Below are positions 35,428-43,132 of a stretch of DNA of 46,266 nucleotides, in pieces. The position numbers were made by a program, and so were the translations under genes. Position 1 is the first letter of the stretch; each line of letters starts with the position of its first letter. The DNA comes from Terriglobia bacterium (GTDB lineage: Bacteria; Acidobacteriota; Terriglobia; Terriglobales; Acidobacteriaceae): positions 1 through 46,266 of the forward strand of contig JAJPHW010000222.1 in assembly GCA_021325035.1 (NCBI GenBank). Reading direction: 5' to 3'. A model generated the notes under the pieces. That model was given only the letters and a program-made list of their open reading frames with translations, was not told where the DNA came from and did not search any database.

Positions 35428-36054
35428 ATGAGACTTACGGCGCCCAAAGTTGTACTTGGAGTATTACTTATCCTGGGTCTTCCGACTATGGGGGCGCGGG
35501 CTTTGGTCGATCCAAAACCTGCAAGCTCCCAGTCCGCGCCTCCTACAGATGGAACGAGTTCTTTGATTCAAAGCCCCGGCTATCTCATTGGCCCCGATGA
35601 TATTTTGCATATCCAGGTATGGAAGGAACCAGAACTTGGCGCCACATTGCCAGTTAGAACCGACGGTAAGATATCTCTGCCTCTAATTAATGACGTGCAG
35701 GCCGCGGGCATGACTCCTGTCGAATTGGCCGGTTCCATCACTGAAAAGCTGAAGAAATACTTTGATGACCCTCGGGTCACGGTCATGGTTTCGCAAATGA
35801 CGCACCAGCGAGTTTACGTGGTAGGCGAGGTAATGAGCCACGGACCGATGGTGCTTTTGCCAGATATGACGGTACTACAGGTTTTGGCAACTTCAGGCCT
35901 CACTCAGTTTGCTAACCGCAAGAAGATTTACGTACTTCGGACAACAAATGGGCACGAGCAGAAATTCCCGGTTAACTATAAGCGATTGTTGAAGGGAGAT
36001 CAGATGAGCCAGAACATCAAACTGCAACCGGGGGATACGATCGTCGTACCGTAG
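35428..36054 (+). CDS. Polysaccharide export protein (Wza-like, SLBB domain)
   Basis: The ATG at 35428 gives 208 residues. A signal-like hydrophobic segment (VVLGVLLILGLPTMGARA) has no lipobox cysteine. The Poly_export domain follows (YLIGPDDILHIQVWKEPEL ... RTDGKISLPLINDVQAAG ... DDPRVTVMV), then one SLBB domain (RVYVVGEVMSHGPM ... VLQVLATSGL). These proteins form the periplasmic or outer-membrane part of the polysaccharide export channel. The short length and absence of a lipid anchor differ from E. coli Wza. It is the first gene of the export operon; a Wzz-like gene begins 17 nt later. Confidence 0.92.
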   Translation: MRLTAPKVVLGVLLILGLPTMGARALVDPKPASSQSAPPTDGTSSLIQSPGYLIGPDDILHIQVWKEPELGATLPVRTDGKISLPLINDVQAAGMTPVELAGSITEKLKKYFDDPRVTVMVSQMTHQRVYVVGEVMSHGPMVLLPDMTVLQVLATSGLTQFANRKKIYVLRTTNGHEQKFPVNYKRLLKGDQMSQNIKLQPGDTIVVP

Positions 36055-36071
36055 GCCCAAGCCTTGAACTT

Positions 36072-37628
36072 ATGATCGCAAATCGTGAATTAGGAATGGA
36101 GGATTATCTGGCTATCGCCAAGCGGCGCGCCAAGATAGTTATATTTCCGGCGCTTATTGCTGCCCTTTTGGGATTCCTTATCTCTTACGCTTTGCGGCCT
36201 AAATACACATCCCAGGCACTGCTCGCAGTGACACGTCAGTTGATGCCAGCTGGCTATGTAAAGCCGATTATTACAGAGAAAATAAGTGACCGGATGATCG
36301 CACTGGAGCAACAGGTACTCAGTCGCAGTCGCTTGCGCCCTCTTGTTAGCCGTTTCGGGCTGGCCAACAATGGCAAGACCGAAGACGAAGTAATCGACCA
36401 GATCCAGCAGAACGTCCAGGTTACACAAGCTGACCCGAGTAATCCGACCGCCGGGCCAAGCGCAAGTACTCTCTCCAAGAAGAAGACAAGCTTTGACGAT
36501 AGCGGAGATGTTCCGGGCTTCTACGTGAACTACACCGCCGACAATCCGCGGAACGCCCAACTTGTGTGCGCAGAAATAACGTCGATGCTCTTGGAAGCCA
36601 ATTTAGAACTACGTCAGCAAGTCGCCCAGAGCACAACCGACTTCCTTTCGCAACAACTCCAGCAGGCCAAACAAAATCTCGACGAACTAGACGCGAAACT
36701 AGCTGAATTCAAGAAGTTACATCTCGGCCATTTGCCCACAGACGAAGACAAGAACCTTCGAATTCTTACGGGCTTGGATGCCCAACTGGATGCGAATGTT
36801 CAGGCTATGGATCGGGCACAGCAGGATAAATCTTTTGCCGAGTCGGAGTTAGCGCAAGAGATGTCGGCGTGGAAGCTCGCGCAAGGGTCTCCAAATCTAC
36901 CGCCGTTACGCCAGCAATTGGTAAACCTCGAAAATCAGCTCGTTGAAATGAAGAGCCGTTACACCGATGACCACCCTGACGTCGTGAAATTGCAAAAAGA
37001 CATCGCCGACCTTAAAGCCACCCTCAAGATGGACCCCGCACAGAATCCGTTTCCGGAAGATCCACAGGCAAAGATGGAACCCGCCGAGATTTTGCGTTTG
37101 AAGGAGCAGATCCATCAGAACACAGAAATCATCGCGCGGACGTCGCGTGAACAGAAGCGCATTCAGGGATTGATCGATACCTATCAGGATCGCCTGCAAC
37201 TAAGTCCCGAGGTTGAAGAACAGTACAAGCAACTGACCCGGGACAACGAAACCGCGCACACGATTTACGACGGCCTCTTGACGAACCAGAATGCTGCACA
37301 GATGCAAACGGACATGGAACGCAAGCAGGAAGGGGAACAAATTAGATTGCTCGATCCTGCGAGCCTTCCCGACGCCCCAAGCTTTCCAATTCGTTGGATG
37401 TTTGCGCTCGGAGGGCTTGGTGCAGGCTTGTGTGTTGGAATCAGCATTGCATTCTGGAAAGAGATGCAAGACAAAGGCATCCGAAGTGAAAGTGACGTTG
37501 TGGCTGCATTGGAATTACCGATGCTTGTCTCTTTGCCGTGGGCATTCGCGCCTGCGAATGGAAAAGAGCACCGAAGTAGGTTTCTTGGCCAGTTCGAACG
37601 GATGCATAAAAGAGACAAGAGCGCATAG
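36072..37628 (+). CDS. Polysaccharide chain-length determinant (Wzz/GumC-like)
   Basis: This 518-residue inner-membrane protein has a first helix at about 21-41 (KIVIFPALIAALLGFLISYAL) and a second near the C-terminus at about 447-467 (ALGGLGAGLCVGISIAFW). Between them is a large periplasmic coiled-coil domain rich in Gln, Leu, Lys and Glu, with LVNLENQLVEMKSRYTDDHP. The N-terminal Wzz motif includes ALRPKYTSQALLAV. Such co-polymerases set polymer length together with a partner tyrosine kinase, which is encoded downstream. No Walker motifs are fused here. An alternative start is Met9 at 36096. Confidence 0.9.
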   Translation: MIANRELGMEDYLAIAKRRAKIVIFPALIAALLGFLISYALRPKYTSQALLAVTRQLMPAGYVKPIITEKISDRMIALEQQVLSRSRLRPLVSRFGLANNGKTEDEVIDQIQQNVQVTQADPSNPTAGPSASTLSKKKTSFDDSGDVPGFYVNYTADNPRNAQLVCAEITSMLLEANLELRQQVAQSTTDFLSQQLQQAKQNLDELDAKLAEFKKLHLGHLPTDEDKNLRILTGLDAQLDANVQAMDRAQQDKSFAESELAQEMSAWKLAQGSPNLPPLRQQLVNLENQLVEMKSRYTDDHPDVVKLQKDIADLKATLKMDPAQNPFPEDPQAKMEPAEILRLKEQIHQNTEIIARTSREQKRIQGLIDTYQDRLQLSPEVEEQYKQLTRDNETAHTIYDGLLTNQNAAQMQTDMERKQEGEQIRLLDPASLPDAPSFPIRWMFALGGLGAGLCVGISIAFWKEMQDKGIRSESDVVAALELPMLVSLPWAFAPANGKEHRSRFLGQFERMHKRDKSA

Positions 37629-37714
37629 GGACAGGAACAAGTTCAGTTTAGTGCAGGGGAAGGAATCGGCCGGCATCTCTGCGGTAAGGTCAGGCAACAG
37701 GGGAAATAAATCCA

Positions 37715-38581
37715 ATGAGCCAAATGCATAAGCCCCAAGGAAACATCGAACCGCACGGAGATGCCGGGAGCGATGAAAAAGCGGGCAGGAGCGATGAGCA
37801 TGCAAAACAAGTTACTCCGATGCTGATCAACCCAGCTGACGCTATGACGCGCGATACTGTTTTGGCCGATTGCGTTCGCAAGATGTGGACGCCGGATTCG
37901 AATTCGCTGTTGGACTTTAACGGTACCGCACCCTCCCACGGGGTTGAAGAATTTCGCGCATTACGTTCTCGTCTTTATCAGTTACAGGCAAAAGCGCAAC
38001 TAAAATCTATCTTGGTCGGAAGTGCCCTGCCAGGCGAGGGAAGAACATTTGTTGCGGCAAATCTCGCCCTGGCCTTAGCTCTCCAGCCGGAATGTCGTGT
38101 CTTGCTTATCGATGCAGATTTGCGCAATCCCCGTCTTCATTCCGCATTGGGGACAGTTCGCGCGCCGGGATTTTCGGAATACTTATTACAAGAAGTGGAA
38201 GAGTTTGGGATCATGCAGAAAGGCACCCCGGACAATCTCTTTTTTATCCCGGCGGGACGACCCATTGCAGGGCCGACCGAACTCGTCGCCAATGGCCGAC
38301 TGAAGTTTCTTATGGACAGAGTTGAACCTTTGTTCGACTGGATTATTGTGGATTCACCACCCGCAGTCCCGGTATCGGACGCATGCTTGCTCGCCAACTA
38401 TTGCGATGGTGTATTGATGGTCGTGCGTTCCGACTCAACGCCATTCGATATCGTCCGCAAAGCGCGCGACAGGTTTCCTGAAGAGTCTCTCGTTGGCGTT
38501 GTACTGAATGTCATCGAGTCCGACCGCACCCCGAATGCAACTTCTTCGGGGGCCAATGATGGCCTCCAAATTCGAGGTTGA
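37715..38581 (+). CDS. BY-kinase-like (CpsD/CapB family) P-loop ATPase with altered Walker A
   Basis: This 288-residue protein matches bacterial tyrosine autokinases of polysaccharide export. It has a polar N-terminal 70 residues, the EEFRALRSRL segment, and a Walker A region at 102-111. Walker A' is LLIDADLRNPRLH (131-143) and Walker B is DWIIVDSPPA. Walker A reads GSALPGEGRT, so the invariant lysine is replaced by Arg110 (codon AGA). The C-terminal tail (residues after VVLNVIESDR) contains no tyrosines, although BY-kinases normally end in a Tyr cluster. It may therefore be a poorly active or regulatory partner of the Wzz-like protein encoded upstream. The family assignment is firm, but kinase activity is doubtful. 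Confidence 0.88.
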   Translation: MSQMHKPQGNIEPHGDAGSDEKAGRSDEHAKQVTPMLINPADAMTRDTVLADCVRKMWTPDSNSLLDFNGTAPSHGVEEFRALRSRLYQLQAKAQLKSILVGSALPGEGRTFVAANLALALALQPECRVLLIDADLRNPRLHSALGTVRAPGFSEYLLQEVEEFGIMQKGTPDNLFFIPAGRPIAGPTELVANGRLKFLMDRVEPLFDWIIVDSPPAVPVSDACLLANYCDGVLMVVRSDSTPFDIVRKARDRFPEESLVGVVLNVIESDRTPNATSSGANDGLQIRG

Positions 38582-38587
38582 ACCCCA

Positions 38588-39742
38588 GTGCGATGGATCT
38601 TTTGGGGATCGGTGGTATTTCTCTGCTACACCTATTTTGGATACTTAGCCGTGCTCTGGGTGCGCAATCTCGTGTCCAAACGTCCCGTGCATGCAGCTCC
38701 ATTTTTCCCGTCGGTTTCTATCGTCATGATAGTACGCAACGAAGCGGACGTTATCGAGCGCAAGTTACGGAATCTCGAAACACTGGCTTACCCGTCAAGC
38801 AAGAAAGAAATCATTGTTGTATCGGACGGATCTACCGATAAAACCAATGAAATTTTAAAAGAGTTTGATAGAACAGATGGTCCGCGCATAATTTTCAACT
38901 CTCCACCACGCGGCAAGGCAGCGGGACTGAATAGTGCAATCGAGCTTACACGCGGAGAGATTCTTGTCTTTACGGACGCGCGGCAGCGGATCGAAAACGA
39001 TGCTGTTCAGATATTGATGGAGAATTTCTGCGATCCATCTGTCGGATGCGTAAGCGGCGAGTTAATGTTAGGAGATGAACGATCGAACGAAAACACGACT
39101 GGACTCAGTATGTATTGGAAGCTGGAAAAACGAATTCGTGAAATGGAATCGGCTTCCGGGTCTGTCGTGGGCGCTACCGGTGCCTTCTACGCCGTACGGC
39201 GAACTTTAGTTCCTTACGTGCCTGAAGAAATCATTTTGGATGATGTCTATATTCCGATGCATGTCGTTCGTGAGGGGTCCAGAGTAGTTTTCGACAATCG
39301 TGCGCGCGCTTGGGATAAACCAGACCTTGGACGTCAACGCGAATATGCCCGGAAGGTTAGGACTCTGAGCGGCAATTATCAGTTACTGCGGATTGCGCCG
39401 TGGCTCCTGGGTAACACGAACCCAATTCGATTTCGATTTTTTAGTCACAAATTAACACGCTTAGCAGCGCCCTTTGCTTTGCTCGCATGTTTCGCTACTT
39501 CATGCTTCCTGCCCGGACCGATCTACACTGCAGCCATGTCGGTGCAATTGATGTGCTACGGTCTCGGCCTTTTGGGGTTTTTGAGTCGTCCGCACGGCTT
39601 ATTAGGCACGCTCACCAACGCAGCTTTCAGTTTTGTCATGCTCAATGTGGCTACTATTGCGGCTTTGCTGAATTTCCTAGTCGGCCGCAAAGTTTTGTGG
39701 TCTGTTGCACCCGAGGCCACAGTGGAATCGCCAAATGTCTAG
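38588..39742 (+). CDS. Family 2 glycosyltransferase, membrane-bound
   Basis: This 384-residue protein starts with GTG at 38588, 6 nt after the kinase-like gene. One helix at the N-terminus (IFWGSVVFLCYTYFGYLAVLW) is followed by a GT-A domain. It carries SVSIVMIVRNEADVIERKL, VVSDGSTDKT, FTDARQ, the acidic LDDVY and a Q/RRxRKVRT-like motif (GRQREYARKVRTLSGNYQLL). Three to four helices close the protein. The pattern resembles processive or dolichol-type enzymes such as cellulose/PNAG synthase-like proteins. It probably adds sugars to the exopolysaccharide at the cytoplasmic face. The donor and linkage cannot be told. Confidence 0.9.
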   Translation: MRWIFWGSVVFLCYTYFGYLAVLWVRNLVSKRPVHAAPFFPSVSIVMIVRNEADVIERKLRNLETLAYPSSKKEIIVVSDGSTDKTNEILKEFDRTDGPRIIFNSPPRGKAAGLNSAIELTRGEILVFTDARQRIENDAVQILMENFCDPSVGCVSGELMLGDERSNENTTGLSMYWKLEKRIREMESASGSVVGATGAFYAVRRTLVPYVPEEIILDDVYIPMHVVREGSRVVFDNRARAWDKPDLGRQREYARKVRTLSGNYQLLRIAPWLLGNTNPIRFRFFSHKLTRLAAPFALLACFATSCFLPGPIYTAAMSVQLMCYGLGLLGFLSRPHGLLGTLTNAAFSFVMLNVATIAALLNFLVGRKVLWSVAPEATVESPNV

Positions 39743-40727
39743 CCTGTACGTACTAGGTGCGCGGCAACGCAAGTCTTTGCTGAAGCGCGAATGGGAATGG
39801 AATCTTTATGATGCTGCCATCATTCTGGAAGTAAATACCCTATCCGGAGCCGTACGAACCTGTATTGAATACAAGAGCCCGCCTGAAGTCCTCGCCGGGC
39901 CAAAATCTTCGATCGTTTTCAAGAGCGGGTCGTTAATCGGAGACAAGTTGTACGCTTGTACGTCCACTGAAGTATTAATTTTTAAATTACCTCGATTCGA
40001 GCAAATTGGGTATGTATCTCTTCCCTGCTTCAACGACCTTCACCACGTGGTTCCGTCATCCGACGGAATGCTCCTCGTCGCAAACACAGGGCTTGATCGT
40101 GTCGTGAAATGTACAGTCGAAGGAGAAATTGTCGAGCAATGGTGCGTACTGCCAGAGCTCCTCTGGTCGAGGTTTTCGCCGCATGTTGACTATCGGAAGG
40201 TGCCAAGTACAAAGCCCCATCAATCCCACCCAAACTTCGTTTTTGAGTTAAAGGGAGAAACCTGGGTCACGCGCTTCCGGCAGCGCGACGCAATCTGCTT
40301 AACCGATCCTGAAAAACGGATTGACCTGGCACTACAATATCCGCACGATGGAGTGCTCTCTAATGGGAAAATGTATTTTACTTTGGTTGATGGGCGGGTG
40401 AGTATCGCAAATGCGGATACCCATCAAGTTGAGCGCGTAATCGACCTGAAAGAAATTGATGGGCGCGAGGCTTTGTTGGGCTGGTGCCGAGGAATTCTGC
40501 CTTTGCATGATCACACCATGTGGGTCGGATTTAGCCGTCTAAGAAAAACCGAATTCCGCGAAAATGTTATGTGGGCCAAGCACATTTTCCGAAAAGGGAT
40601 GCGCGAAAAACCAAGCCACATCACACTCTACGATGTGCAAAATGGGATAAGTTTGCGAGAGTTCGCCTTGGAAGAGTACGGCTTGAACATCATCTTTAGC
40701 ATTTTCTCAGTTCCCGCCGCGCCATAA
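39735..40727 (+). CDS. Protein of unknown function, possible beta-propeller, coupled to glycosyltransferase
   Basis: The ATG at 39735 overlaps the end of the glycosyltransferase gene by 8 nt and gives 330 residues. The in-frame TTG at 39705 is unlikely. There is no signal peptide or membrane helix, so it is probably cytoplasmic. Repeated short blade-like segments are visible: GDKLYACTSTEVLIFKLP, DGMLLVANTGLDRVVKC, NGKMYFTLVDGRVSIAN and DHTMWVGFSRLRKTEF. These suggest a beta-propeller of five to seven blades. Clustered His residues (LHHVV, HPNFVF, LHDHTMW) could form a metal or ligand site. I do not recognise the family. Coupled translation suggests it acts with the glycosyltransferase or on the glycan. 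Confidence 0.75.
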   Translation: MSSLYVLGARQRKSLLKREWEWNLYDAAIILEVNTLSGAVRTCIEYKSPPEVLAGPKSSIVFKSGSLIGDKLYACTSTEVLIFKLPRFEQIGYVSLPCFNDLHHVVPSSDGMLLVANTGLDRVVKCTVEGEIVEQWCVLPELLWSRFSPHVDYRKVPSTKPHQSHPNFVFELKGETWVTRFRQRDAICLTDPEKRIDLALQYPHDGVLSNGKMYFTLVDGRVSIANADTHQVERVIDLKEIDGREALLGWCRGILPLHDHTMWVGFSRLRKTEFRENVMWAKHIFRKGMREKPSHITLYDVQNGISLREFALEEYGLNIIFSIFSVPAAP

Positions 40728-40770
40728 CACTTGCGCCAACGGCGGTATACGCACTTAGCAAACCAGACAG

Positions 40771-42618
40771 CTAGAATGCATACCATGCGCCACTCGTACC
40801 CATGCACATAGCAGGGGGCGGAGTACAAGCATCAATTTTGGTAAATACGCTACGGCCATAGAAAAACGGCAAGCCCCAGTCAAAACTACAAGAAGTACCT
40901 CCGCCCACACACGCCGGCATGGATTGCTCCGGCCCGGCCAATGTGTCAAACGCTGCGCCGCCGGGATACATCGAAAATAGCCTGTCAGCATTATCAACAC
41001 TAAAATTGACGACTGCACTTCCTTGAGTGGCGCCTTGGTCAGTCGCCGTAAGGTTCGTTAAAGATCCCGGGCAAAAGAATTGTGAATCGGATGTGCAGAC
41101 AGGAAGCGAATCGGGGAAAAACAGTCCATTCGCGCCACTGTCAATGAAACTACTGACAAGGTTTTGACCTTGAAAAGTTGTGGTGAAGTGGTCGTTTGCA
41201 TCCAGAGTAAGAATGGTTGCGTTCCCCAGGAGATTGTTGATCTGTGTATTGATACCGAAAATCAACAATCCGTTCACCGTCGCGCCAGGACCGGCGGGTA
41301 CCGGCAATTGAAGAATGCTACCGGTATTGTCTGCGAAAAGCGTAATGGGATTCGTTACTTGCTGGCGAGACGCCGTTGTCGCAATCACCGGCGAATCAGT
41401 CGTAGCACATCCAGCTAACGGGGCGCAGCTATAATAAAGATTCGGCAAAGTTGCGTTCGTGCTTCCGTCGCAATAGTTCGTTCCAGCCAACGTGCAGTCT
41501 GTAGGTTCTAATCCAATTCCCAAGATGCCGTTGGCACCCAATAATTGTGGCGTATTCGAATTCTGGACGCCCCCATTGGTGCAACCATCGGGTACAACAG
41601 CGTCTGCGGTGGGAATTAATTGAAAAGGCAAAGTGAGTGCTACTTCTCCTCCTATATATACGTCCGCTGACGACACCGCTCCCCATCGGTACGCTCCATT
41701 TGCGAGGGACTGGCAGTTCTCAAGGGTATTTCCTATGCCATCCGTGATCGTGTGGAATTTGAGCATGGGCACAGCCGACTGAAGGATCCGCAGGCCTACC
41801 GATCCGGTATCCACTAATATGCCATCAACGACTTGGCAGGCGACTGTGCTGCCCGGCTGGCATATCAAAATGCTGGTAAATGCTCCATTCGCATAAGTTT
41901 GCCCTGGCACTTGGCCGCCGTTCACGCTTACTGGAACAACATTCGGGCCGGCGCCTGAGGGCAGGACATAAATTGTTACGGAGGCTGAAGCGGTAGGAGT
42001 ATCCACCGAAGTTGCCGTAACAGTTACCGCAGTCTGGGACGACACGGTGCTCGGCGCCGTGTACAGAGCCTGGCTGGCAAATGTCGCCTGCAAAGTACCA
42101 GCGCCAGTAGCGGGGGATAGGGACCATGTCACGCCGTGGGGTCCCGACGGCGTGACCGTCGCTACCATTGTCGTCTGCGCACCTTGGTTAAGTGTGAACG
42201 GAGCCAGGGCAAGGCCAAACGTGTTAGTCAGAGACACAAGCACAGGGGACACGATGATTTCCACCGAAGCGGTAATTGTCGGGTTTGTAATCGAGGTGGC
42301 GATGATGGTTGCCTTTCCAGTCTGTGTTATCTGAGCTGGGGCGGTATAGGTCACAGCGGTTGCGGTGCCAGCGCTTAGAGTACCGAAGGTCGCGGGAGAA
42401 AGCGTCCACGTCACTCCCTGCTTATTCGGATCATATACAGTAGCCTCAATTGTGACAGCTTCGCCAACGCTTATGCTCGAAGCAGGTCCCGAAAGTGTAA
42501 TCGAAATGGGAGCTCCGGAGGTTGACGAACCACCGCCGCAGGAAGCAAGAAATAAAACTGACAGCAAGAATCCGAGCCAAACAAATTTGCGTACAATCCT
42601 TATGCTAGCGGACATCAT
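40771..42618 (-). CDS. DUF3443 lipoprotein with Big-type repeats, possible pepsin-like fold (copy A)
   Basis: This 615-residue protein has a lipoprotein signal (FLLSVLFLASCGGG, Cys27). Two Ig-like repeats lie at about 38-123 and 127-218 (VTWTLSPATFGTL and VTWSLSPATGAGTL). The DUF3443 domain follows. It carries GILVDTGSVGLRIL (Asp270), GAYRWGAVSSADVYIGG (about 308-324), GANGILGIGLEP (361-372) and SSFIDSGANGLFF (Asp493). The order matches the N-lobe DTG, flap, DGILGLG and C-lobe DSG/DTG of pepsin-type peptidases, so an aspartic peptidase fold is inferred. Many cysteines suggest disulfides. GGAGGGGGTGAG precedes the ATG, and the gene overlaps DUF2844 by 14 nt. Confidence 0.85.
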   Translation of the reverse strand: MMSASIRIVRKFVWLGFLLSVLFLASCGGGSSTSGAPISITLSGPASSISVGEAVTIEATVYDPNKQGVTWTLSPATFGTLSAGTATAVTYTAPAQITQTGKATIIATSITNPTITASVEIIVSPVLVSLTNTFGLALAPFTLNQGAQTTMVATVTPSGPHGVTWSLSPATGAGTLQATFASQALYTAPSTVSSQTAVTVTATSVDTPTASASVTIYVLPSGAGPNVVPVSVNGGQVPGQTYANGAFTSILICQPGSTVACQVVDGILVDTGSVGLRILQSAVPMLKFHTITDGIGNTLENCQSLANGAYRWGAVSSADVYIGGEVALTLPFQLIPTADAVVPDGCTNGGVQNSNTPQLLGANGILGIGLEPTDCTLAGTNYCDGSTNATLPNLYYSCAPLAGCATTDSPVIATTASRQQVTNPITLFADNTGSILQLPVPAGPGATVNGLLIFGINTQINNLLGNATILTLDANDHFTTTFQGQNLVSSFIDSGANGLFFPDSLPVCTSDSQFFCPGSLTNLTATDQGATQGSAVVNFSVDNADRLFSMYPGGAAFDTLAGPEQSMPACVGGGTSCSFDWGLPFFYGRSVFTKIDACTPPPAMCMGTSGAWYAF

Positions 42619-43132
42619 TAGGGCTCACCCCCTCCGGTAGCAACGTCGGATCATAAGCACGTCCGGAAAAAGCGCGCATGTGTCCCGCCGATTGCACGAC
42701 GAGATTCGGTTCGCGAATGTCCAAAGGACGATGTCCTAAATAACCTGACCGCGCTTCGTTTGCAGCCGATGAGTATCGGTCGAAATAAGCTCCAAGTATC
42801 TGGTGCATGTCGGGAGTGAATGGTCCCTGCCATGCGACGCCAAACACACGTCCCGCTGGCGTTAGATACTCTCTCACCACGGTCCCGGAAGCCTCGGTGA
42901 TTTCTTGCACAGAACAAGAATCGTGCTGAACAGCGCTCGTTGTTGAACTAGGCGCAATCTTCATCCGATCAGACTCGACAGAAGAGAGGTCACCTCCAAG
43001 CGAAGCGAATGCGGGCAAAGACAGGAAGGTGAGCAATAGGACTATCCTTATCTGCGCCGAGCTACTATTCGAGTAGATTTTTTCGCGACATGGGTTCTTC
43101 ATCGTCATCCACCAAATTCTTATATTCCTCAT
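42605..43132 (-). CDS. DUF2844 family secreted protein
   Basis: The ATG at 43132 overlaps the TGA of the upstream DUF3443 gene (ATGA), which fixes the start; a longer frame from 43282 is not credible. The 175-residue product has a signal peptide (IRIVLLLTFLSLPAFASLGG). The DUF2844 domain follows, with SVQEITEASGTVVREYLTPAGRVFGVAWQGP and MHQILGAYFDRY. The family is a small exported domain of unknown function, frequently encoded next to DUF3443. Here it sits between two DUF3443 genes with overlaps on both sides, so the three are surely co-translated. A chaperone, inhibitor or substrate role toward DUF3443 is possible but unproven. Confidence 0.88.
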   Translation of the reverse strand: MRNIRIWWMTMKNPCREKIYSNSSSAQIRIVLLLTFLSLPAFASLGGDLSSVESDRMKIAPSSTTSAVQHDSCSVQEITEASGTVVREYLTPAGRVFGVAWQGPFTPDMHQILGAYFDRYSSAANEARSGYLGHRPLDIREPNLVVQSAGHMRAFSGRAYDPTLLPEGVSPNDVR

